Shown here piece after piece: positions 14,085-19,040 of a stretch of 19,040 nucleotides of DNA. How positions within the stretch are numbered: the first letter of the stretch is position 1; the number at the start of each line of letters is the position of its first letter. The notes under the pieces are model-generated. The model was not told where the DNA came from. It made no database searches and worked only from the letters and a program-made list of their open reading frames with translations. The stretch comes from JAYELX01 sp964544065. Its GTDB lineage: Bacteria; Chloroflexota; Anaerolineae; Anaerolineales; UBA11858. The position numbers and the translations under genes were made by a program. Location: the NCBI GenBank assembly GCA_964544065.1, contig CAZJBA010000049.1, positions 1 to 19,040 on the forward strand. The letters are read 5' to 3'.

Positions 14085-15377
14085 ATGGAAATAGCCATCA
14101 TTGGCGCAGGCATGGCAGGATTGTCGGCCGGATATGATCTCGCTCGTGCCGGACACACGGTCACCATTTTCGAAGCGGACGACCAGGTCGGTGGTTTGGC
14201 GTCGGGATTCAAGCAGCCACACTGGGACTGGTCGGTGGAAAAATACTATCACCATTGGTTTGCCTCGGATGAACACATCTTGGGCCTGATGGAAGAATTA
14301 GATGTTCGTGACAAGGTGCTCTTCCCGCGACCTTATACGGTGATGAACCATCGGGGTGAGTGGTATCCCTTCGATTCGATCCTCCAGGCCTTGCTTTTCC
14401 CCGGCCTGGGTTGGGGGTTGAACAAGATTCGCTTTGGCCTGGTGGGGCTTTATTTGCGCCTGACGGAGAACTGGCGCGCCCTAGAATCTGTCACCGTCGA
14501 CGCCTGGATGCGCAAGTGGGCCGGCGAACGTGTCTACGAGACCATGTGGGAGCCGATGATGATCGGCAAGTTTGGCCCCTACTACAAAGATGTCAATATG
14601 GCCTGGTTCTGGGCCCGCATCCATGCCCGCACGACCCGACTGGGAACTTACCAGGGCGGATTCCAGGCTTTTTTCGACGATTTTGCTGACATTTTGGGGA
14701 ACTTAGGTGTGGAGATCAAGTTAAGGGCGCCGGTTGAGGTCATCGAATCCGTTGAGGAGGGCTTGACGGTTCGATTTGGAGCAGGCCAGGCTGAGACCTA
14801 TGATCGCGTGCTTGCTACCGTCCCCCCCAAACACATGGCCGAACTCGCTCCCAATTTGTCGGATGACTACGTCCAACAATTGTTAGAACTCCCCTCCATG
14901 GGTGCGGTGGTGATGTCCCTGGCCTTGAAACAACAGCTCTCGGAGCAGGGTTATTACTGGTTCAACCTGCCCAAAGATGCTGGCTATCCCTTCCTGGCGC
15001 TGGTCGAGCACACCAACTATGTGTCACCAGAACATTTCGGCGGCGATCATATCGTCTATTGTGGCGATTATCTCAAGCCCGACCATGAGTACTTCCGGCT
15101 TTCCAACGATGAGCTTTTGGAGCGTTTCCTCCCTGGTATTTCCAAAATCAACCCCAGTTTTCAGCCCGATTGGATCAAAGATTTTTGGGTCCATCGTACA
15201 GAATATGGCCAGCCTGTGCCGCTTCTGAATCATTCTCGGAATTTGCCCCCCATCAAGACGCCGCTGCCGGGCCTGTACTTTGCCAGCATGAGCCAGGTCT
15301 ACCCCTGGGATCGCGGCACCAACTTCGCCGTCGAAATCGGCCGCAGAGCCGCGGGCATGATGCTGGCCACCGAATAA
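14085..15377 (+). CDS. FAD-dependent oxidoreductase of the amine oxidase/protoporphyrinogen oxidase fold
   Basis: A 430-residue flavoprotein, probably soluble or membrane-associated. It opens with the dinucleotide-binding fold IIGAGMAGLSAGYDLARAGHTVTIFEA (GxGxxG at 7-12, ribose-binding E30), followed by the FAD-contact motif QVGGLASGF characteristic of the amine oxidase/UDP-galactopyranose mutase-like group. The C-terminal FAD motif is PLPGLYFASMSQVYPWDRGTNFAVEIGRRAA (about 397-425). The central part is rich in Trp and Tyr (WEPMMIGKFGPYYKDVNMAWFWARIHAR), as in close relatives labelled protoporphyrinogen oxidase-like. The substrate cannot be assigned. Roles in glycan sugar modification, carotenoid chemistry or haem chemistry are all open. 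It is 42 bases after the deaminase gene and in the same direction, so it may be the last gene of that operon. Confidence 0.83.
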   Translation: MEIAIIGAGMAGLSAGYDLARAGHTVTIFEADDQVGGLASGFKQPHWDWSVEKYYHHWFASDEHILGLMEELDVRDKVLFPRPYTVMNHRGEWYPFDSILQALLFPGLGWGLNKIRFGLVGLYLRLTENWRALESVTVDAWMRKWAGERVYETMWEPMMIGKFGPYYKDVNMAWFWARIHARTTRLGTYQGGFQAFFDDFADILGNLGVEIKLRAPVEVIESVEEGLTVRFGAGQAETYDRVLATVPPKHMAELAPNLSDDYVQQLLELPSMGAVVMSLALKQQLSEQGYYWFNLPKDAGYPFLALVEHTNYVSPEHFGGDHIVYCGDYLKPDHEYFRLSNDELLERFLPGISKINPSFQPDWIKDFWVHRTEYGQPVPLLNHSRNLPPIKTPLPGLYFASMSQVYPWDRGTNFAVEIGRRAAGMMLATE

Positions 15378-15590
15378 TGCCGCCAAGCCAAGCCGCCGAA
15401 TCCGCCGAGTGCCGCCAGCCGCCGAAGAATTGCTGCCGAATGCCACCGAATTGCCACCGAATGAATTCGGTGGCTGATACGAGAAACGTGTTCAAACACG
15501 TTTGAAATTCCCGACTCCCTCCCCTGCCAGGGGGAGGGCCGGGGTGGGGGTGAACCTAATCCCTGATTCCCCGATTCCTGATCCACTGAC
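15378..15590. repeat. Convergent spacer packed with short repeats and three inverted repeats
   Basis: The first 85 bases are degenerate tandem copies built on GCCGCCGAAT/GCCACCGAAT. They end in a hairpin with arms GCCACCGAAT (15453-15462) and ATTCGGTGGC (15465-15474); a second arm copy starts at 15442. Next is a perfect 9-bp inverted repeat AAACGTGTT/AACACGTTT (15484-15492 and 15495-15503) with a CA loop. Third is a GC-rich one, CTCCCTCCCCT/AGGGGGAGGG (15515-15525 and 15529-15538), followed by G-runs. No open frame here looks coding. The position between two convergent genes fits a two-way transcription stop. The repeats look like REP-type dispersed elements. Confidence 0.65.
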
Positions 15591-16877
15591 CTACAACCGC
15601 GCCGCCAAAAACGGTACCAACATCTCCTCGGCGTGCAGCCCGCCGTGCCGTCCGTGCAGATGATTGTCCTTATCCGCCCACCACAGATAGGCATCGTCCC
15701 GGGCCGCGGCGATCAGGTCGCCCAGGCGGTCGCGCAGACGGGGATGCTCCGGGCCGGGGCCGAACAGGTCGCTTTCAAGCGCCTGCTCGATGCTGAAATG
15801 GACGAATTGCCCCGGCCAGGCCGTGTCGAAATAATCTCTGACCGCCTGGAACTGTCCCGAACGGGGGAAAAGTGACGCCAGCCGGTTCTCGCCGGTCGGC
15901 CGCATGTGCAGCATCGCGTTCAAGTCGGGATGATTCTTCAGGAGCAGATAATCCGGGTTTTTGGGCGTGTTGATCTGGCCGTGATCGGCGGTCAGAATCA
16001 CCAGCGTGTCCCGGCGCGCGGCTGAGTCAATTCGGTCCAAGAAAAACTCTTCGAAGGCGGCGCTGAAATGGGCGAACTCGGCCGCGACGCGCTCGTCGTC
16101 GGGGTGGTGATGATGAGAAAGCCCATCGACCTGGCCCCAATAGGTCCACACGAACATGCGTTGGCGTGGTTTGTTCTCCAGCAATTGGCGCACGCTGACC
16201 CACAAATCGGCGGGGGTGCTGAAGGGGTAAATCTCCGTCTCGCGGATGAACATCTCCGACAGGCCCGACCGGGCGATGCTGTAATGTTGAAAGGCGTAAG
16301 GCGTCACACCGTGGGCACGCAGGTGCGGTCCCAGCGTGGGCGTGGTCAGGAATTTTTTCGGCTCGAAGCCCGCGCTTTTCAAGCTGCCGACCCCGTCGCG
16401 GAACGTCATCGGCGAGTGCAGGATCATGTTGGCCACCACCCCATACTCCTTGAGCCACAGTTCATAACCGACGATACCGTGTGTGGCCGGGCTTTGCCCC
16501 GTCCACAGCGTAGTGATCGCCGTGCTGGTCGTGCTGGGGACCGTAGATGTCAGGGGAACCAGCAACCCGCCACGAGTGAGTCGGCTCCACACCGGCACGG
16601 CTTGGGCTTCCATCCAGGCCTGGAATCGGTGCAGGGCCAGGGCGTCCATCAAGATCAGGATCACGCGGCGGATGCCGTCCCCCAGGGCGTCGTGAATCTC
16701 GGGGACTAAGGGCCCCGCTCCCAGGGTAGGGACATTCAGCCAGTGACAAACGCTGTCGGGAATATTGAGAATCGATTGGCCGTCATAGCGTGGCAGCAGA
16801 AACTCGGCGTCCAACCCCAGGCCGGGTAGGCTTTGCTTTTTCAAATCGGGCAAGCGTTCAGCGATCAAATTGGGCAT
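15591..16877 (-). CDS. Alkaline phosphatase superfamily hydrolase (nucleotide pyrophosphatase/phosphodiesterase-like)
   Basis: A predicted two-metal phosphodiesterase or phosphomutase-fold enzyme of 428 residues. Metal and catalytic positions in order are D78 in ILILMDAL, nucleophile T117 in VPSTTSTAITTLWTG, D251 and H255 in WGQVDGLSHHHHPD, D298-H299 in LTADHGQ, and H411 or H415 in HGRHGGLHAEEMLVPF. This is the order of type I phosphodiesterases. There is no signal peptide, so it is probably cytoplasmic, unlike most NPPs. ATG 16877 is chosen because AGAGG lies 5 bases before it. The frame runs 32 codons further upstream, but with no signal and into the divergent promoter region. It converges on the flavoprotein gene and diverges from the solute-binding lipoprotein gene. 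Substrate is unknown. Confidence 0.85.
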   Translation of the reverse strand: MPNLIAERLPDLKKQSLPGLGLDAEFLLPRYDGQSILNIPDSVCHWLNVPTLGAGPLVPEIHDALGDGIRRVILILMDALALHRFQAWMEAQAVPVWSRLTRGGLLVPLTSTVPSTTSTAITTLWTGQSPATHGIVGYELWLKEYGVVANMILHSPMTFRDGVGSLKSAGFEPKKFLTTPTLGPHLRAHGVTPYAFQHYSIARSGLSEMFIRETEIYPFSTPADLWVSVRQLLENKPRQRMFVWTYWGQVDGLSHHHHPDDERVAAEFAHFSAAFEEFFLDRIDSAARRDTLVILTADHGQINTPKNPDYLLLKNHPDLNAMLHMRPTGENRLASLFPRSGQFQAVRDYFDTAWPGQFVHFSIEQALESDLFGPGPEHPRLRDRLGDLIAAARDDAYLWWADKDNHLHGRHGGLHAEEMLVPFLAARL

Positions 16878-16915
16878 CGTTGCCTCTTTCGATGATATAA
16901 TTCTTTTGTGGTCAA

Positions 16916-16933
16916 GCCCGGGGGATACCGGGC
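16916..16933. promoter_or_regulatory. Inverted repeat in the divergent intergenic region
   Basis: GCCCGG (16916-16921) and CCGGGC (16928-16933) form a perfect 6-bp stem with a 6-base loop between the two divergent genes. TATAAT occurs at 16896-16901 without a matching -35 box on either strand. The repeat could be an operator or a leader hairpin of the lipoprotein mRNA. This is undecided. Confidence 0.3.
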
Positions 16934-16997
16934 GGCAATATCTTACCGCAAATCGAACCATTTTGCTTGCCAAACCTTTTTTAGAGGGAGGGGAGCG

Positions 16998-18437
16998 ATG
17001 AAAAAGTATTCTGTTGTCTTGATGCTGTGTTCCGTTTTGCTGGTGGCCTGTCGGGGCTCAGGGCCGGTTGATACCGTTGTCCCCGCGACTCCTGTTCCTG
17101 CCACCGCTACCGCGACCGTCACACCCCAACCTGAAGCGTTGCTCGTCGATGAGGCCACCGGCACGCCCACCGAGACGATCGAAGAGACCCCCGCGTCAAT
17201 CATGGGTGTCTCCCTCGCCGACCTGGACGGCGTGACGGTCACCTTCTGGCACATCTGGGGCGATGATGAGCGTGGCGAGGGTCTCAACGCGATCGTCGCC
17301 GATTTCAACCAGACCAATCCCTGGGGCATCCGCGTCGAAGCCGTGGACAAGAGTTTTTACACTCGCATCGAAGATGAATTCTTGGCCGCCGTCCAGAACC
17401 AGGCCGATTTGCCCGATGCGGTCGTCGGTTTTCCGAACGTGCTTTCGATGTGGTATCGCATGGGCGTGACCGCCGATCTCGGTCCTTATGTTGATGATCC
17501 TGTCGTTGGCCTGGGCGAGGCCGAGCGCGCCGATTTTTACGCCGGCATCCTGGCCGGGGGCATGACCTCGGATGGGCAGCGGGTTGGGTTTCCCTTCAGC
17601 CAGTCGATCTACTCCCTTTTTTACAACCAAAGCTGGGCTCAGGAGTTGGGCTATGAGCAAGTGCCGGAGACCTCGGCGCAACTGCGCCAACAGGTCTGCG
17701 CCGCGGCCGCTGCCAAAGGAGATCAGACCGGCGGGCTGGTGCTCTACCCCGGCGCCTCCTATGTGATGACCTGGATGTACGCTTTCGGCGGCGACGCCTT
17801 GGCCGAAGACGGCAGCGGCTACGATTTCACTACCCCCAAGGTGGAAAGCGTGGCCCAATTCTGGAAGACACTTTGGGACGAAGGTTGCGCTTTCGCCACC
17901 GATGATTATCCCAACCTGGAATTTGCCACCCGCCGGGCCCTGATGGTGATGAGTTCCAGCGCCGGGATTCCCTATCAAGTTGAAGCTTTCGAAGAAGCGG
18001 GCACCTCGGACGAGTGGCGTTTGCTCGCCGTCCCCGGCCCCGATGGGCAGCGAGCGGTCAACGCCCTGGGGCAGTACATCGCCATGGTCGACAACGGCCC
18101 CGAGCAGACCCTGGCGACTTGGCTGTTCTTGCGACATTTGACCACCCCGGAAGTTCAGGCTCGCTGGGTCAGCGCCAGTGGCTACTACCCCGTCCGCCAG
18201 AGCGCCGAAGATTTGCTCAAAACCTACGCCGCCGAGAATCCCCAATGGGCCACCGGCCTGCGCCTGTTGGAAGTCGGCCACCCCGAGCCGTCCCAGGCCT
18301 CCTGGGGCGCCGTCCGCCGCGCCTTGGAAGACGCTTTCGACGATATTTTAACAGGCGAGTTGGGCGAGATTCCCAGCATTTTGGAGCAACTCAACGACAC
18401 CGCCGCCGAAATCAAAGCAGAAGTCGAGGGGCAATGA
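16998..18437 (+). CDS. Extracellular solute-binding lipoprotein (sugar ABC transporter type)
   Basis: A 479-residue lipoprotein with a signal peptide ending in the lipobox LVAC (C18), then a Thr/Pro-rich linker (about 25-65). A family 1 solute-binding domain (about 70-470) follows. It shows VTVTFWHIWGDDERGEGLNAIVADFNQTN at the start, WYRMGVTADLGPY, VGFPFSQSIYSLFYNQSWAQELG (a strong hallmark) and ALMVMSSSAGIPYQV. The C-terminal lobe has LRHLTTPEVQARWVSASGYYPVRQSA, typical of UgpB/MalE-like glycerol-3-phosphate or oligosaccharide binders. The start at 16998 is fixed by GGAGGGGAG just upstream and by the signal peptide. The open frame extends 30 codons upstream without signal features. No permease or ATPase gene is nearby, so it must share transport components encoded elsewhere or act as a sensor. 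Confidence 0.91.
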   Translation: MKKYSVVLMLCSVLLVACRGSGPVDTVVPATPVPATATATVTPQPEALLVDEATGTPTETIEETPASIMGVSLADLDGVTVTFWHIWGDDERGEGLNAIVADFNQTNPWGIRVEAVDKSFYTRIEDEFLAAVQNQADLPDAVVGFPNVLSMWYRMGVTADLGPYVDDPVVGLGEAERADFYAGILAGGMTSDGQRVGFPFSQSIYSLFYNQSWAQELGYEQVPETSAQLRQQVCAAAAAKGDQTGGLVLYPGASYVMTWMYAFGGDALAEDGSGYDFTTPKVESVAQFWKTLWDEGCAFATDDYPNLEFATRRALMVMSSSAGIPYQVEAFEEAGTSDEWRLLAVPGPDGQRAVNALGQYIAMVDNGPEQTLATWLFLRHLTTPEVQARWVSASGYYPVRQSAEDLLKTYAAENPQWATGLRLLEVGHPEPSQASWGAVRRALEDAFDDILTGELGEIPSILEQLNDTAAEIKAEVEGQ

Positions 18438-18439
18438 AC

Positions 18440-18479
18440 CTCCTAACCCCCTAACCTCCTAACTCCCTAACCTCCTAAC
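18440..18479 (+). repeat. Five tandem 8-bp units ending CTAAC (telomere-like microsatellite)
   Basis: Five uninterrupted 8-base units (CTCCTAAC, CCCCTAAC, CTCCTAAC, TCCCTAAC, CTCCTAAC) fill the spacer between the lipoprotein and RNase HI genes. C-rich sequence continues to 18494. The minus strand is G-rich with TTAGG steps and at least four runs of three or more G, so a G-quadruplex is possible. No Shine-Dalgarno sequence is present before the next ATG. Confidence 0.75.
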
Positions 18480-18494
18480 CCCCTCCCCGCCCCC

Positions 18495-18941
18495 ATGACC
18501 CAACCCCACGTAACCATCTACACCGACGGCGCCTGCTCCGGCAATCCCGGCCCGGGCGGATGGGGCGCGCTGTTACGCTACGGCCAACACGAGAAAGAAT
18601 TGAGCGGCTCTGCCCCGGGCACGACCAACAACCGCATGGAGCTGATCGCTGCCATCGAAGCACTCAAGGCTTTGAAAAAGTCTTGCCGCGTTGATCTCTA
18701 TACCGATTCTGAATACTTGAAAAAGGGCGTCACCGCCTGGATGTCGCGCTGGAAAAAATTAAGCTGGAAACGGGGAACAGCCAAGAAGCCCAAACCGCTC
18801 GCCAACGCCGATTTGTGGCGCGCTTTGGATGAGATCATCCAGAAACATAAGATTTCCTGGCATTGGGTACGCGGCCACGCTGGAGACGAAGACAACGAAC
18901 GCGTCGACAAATTAGCGCGCGATGCCATCGCTCGTAGTTAG
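18495..18941 (+). CDS. rnhA: Ribonuclease HI
   Basis: Cuts the RNA strand of RNA-DNA hybrids, acting in primer removal and R-loop clearance in the cytoplasm. The 148-residue protein is the normal length for bacterial RNase HI. The complete catalytic set is D11 in IYTDGACSGNPGPGG, E49 in TNNRMELIAAIEAL, D71 in YTDSEYLKKGV, H128 in WVRGHAG, and D138 in NERVDKLAR. The basic handle region (about 82-103, WMSRWKKLSWKRGTAKKPKPL) is intact. The ATG follows a C-rich run with no ribosome-binding site, so translation may be leaderless or weak. The last four codons (GCTCGTAGTTAG) are identical to the start of the repeat unit downstream, so the C-terminal Ala-Arg-Ser end may derive from repeat sequence. 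Confidence 0.96.
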   Translation: MTQPHVTIYTDGACSGNPGPGGWGALLRYGQHEKELSGSAPGTTNNRMELIAAIEALKALKKSCRVDLYTDSEYLKKGVTAWMSRWKKLSWKRGTAKKPKPLANADLWRALDEIIQKHKISWHWVRGHAGDEDNERVDKLARDAIARS

Positions 18942-19040
18942 TTCGTAGTCAGGTACGCAGCGCAGCGAAGTGCCGTCAAAACGCCACTCCGCGGGAAAAC
19001 GCTGCATGGCTTACTACCAACGAGCTCGTAGTTAGGTACG
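18930..19040 (+). repeat. Tandem repeat of about 83 bp entering the window edge
   Basis: TCGTAGTCAGGTACG (18943-18957) recurs as TCGTAGTTAGGTACG (19026-19040) with an offset of 83 bases and one mismatch. A shorter copy GCTCGTAGTTAG (18930-18941) overlaps the RNase HI stop and matches 19024-19035 exactly. Between copies there is a GCAGCG/CGCTGC inverted pair (18962-18967 and 19000-19005). The array probably continues beyond the window, so the unit count is unknown. Confidence 0.65.

Noticed and set aside
15378..15590. CRISPR array considered for the repeat-rich spacer
   Set aside because: Repeat units are only 10-11 bases and contiguous, without spacers of constant length. No cas genes are nearby.
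16880..16915. A minus-strand promoter with TTGACC and TATCAT for the phosphatase-fold gene
   Set aside because: The two boxes are only 12 bases apart, too close for a standard promoter, so it was not listed.
17196..18281. Minus-strand open frame of 361 codons opposite the solute-binding protein
   Set aside because: It is opposite a clear lipoprotein gene with signal peptide and family motifs. The antisense product is low-complexity Gly/His/Ala without a fold signal.
18930..19040. CRISPR array considered for the right-edge repeat
   Set aside because: Only about 15 bases recur at 83-base spacing, which is not a CRISPR repeat/spacer layout.
1..19040. tRNA, rRNA or riboswitch genes
   Set aside because: No TTCGANNC-type T-arm with a matching acceptor stem, no rRNA core sequence and no known riboswitch core was noticed in the spacers. 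A covariance-model search (Infernal/tRNAscan) was not possible here.

Overview
The window reads like a chromosomal segment of an uncultured Chloroflexota bacterium, probably of the Anaerolineae type. That placement is an inference. It rests on secreted proteins with long Thr/Pro-rich linkers behind a membrane anchor, a LytR-CpsA-Psr (LCP) protein beside envelope polysaccharide genes, the DUF7718/DUF5647-like pair, and many short intergenic repeats. No rRNA, tRNA, CRISPR array or transposase gene was seen.

Region 1 (1-2833) is relatively AT-rich: sampled 60-base lines have 33-40% G+C, against about 67% in sampled lines near 9360 and 12300. It holds the tail of a possible upstream gene, a GT4 glycosyltransferase ending in a zinc-ribbon-like CxxC...CxxC module, and a CsaB-type polysaccharide pyruvyl transferase with a long coiled-coil tail. 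Both junctions are 4-base ATGA overlaps, so this is the end of a polysaccharide operon. Region 2 (about 3018-4142) is a second, GC-rich GT4 glycosyltransferase standing alone. Region 3 (4143-5215) has intermediate composition and carries two overlapping small genes of uncharacterised families.

Region 4 (5216-9808) is a tight operon: a Wzz-like chain-length protein, a Wzy/WaaL-type polymerase or ligase, and a membrane-anchored zinc metallopeptidase with a MAM/jelly-roll-like C-terminal domain. A 163-bp element with perfect 11-bp terminal inverted repeats separates it from a convergent small YtxH-like gene. Region 5 (10253-14042) reads outward from a divergent promoter region: a TPR-like anchored protein with a Thr/Pro stalk, an LCP phosphotransferase, and an adenosine deaminase, all end to end. 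An FAD-dependent amine-oxidase-fold protein follows (14085-15377). Three stacked inverted repeats lie between it and a convergent alkaline-phosphatase-superfamily hydrolase (15591-16877, minus strand). Divergent from that is an orphan sugar-type solute-binding lipoprotein. The window ends with RNase HI, bracketed by an 8-bp telomere-like microsatellite upstream and a longer tandem repeat of about 83 bp that already includes its stop codon.

Most of the window (1-4142 and 5216-13014) concerns building, measuring, attaching and remodelling surface glycans: glycosyl and pyruvyl transfer, chain-length control, polymerisation or ligation, and LCP transfer to the wall or surface. The anchored peptidase and TPR stalk protein probably act at the same surface. 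The least explained items are the DUF7718/DUF5647-like pair, the peptidase co-operonic with the glycan polymerase, and the dense set of structured intergenic repeats.
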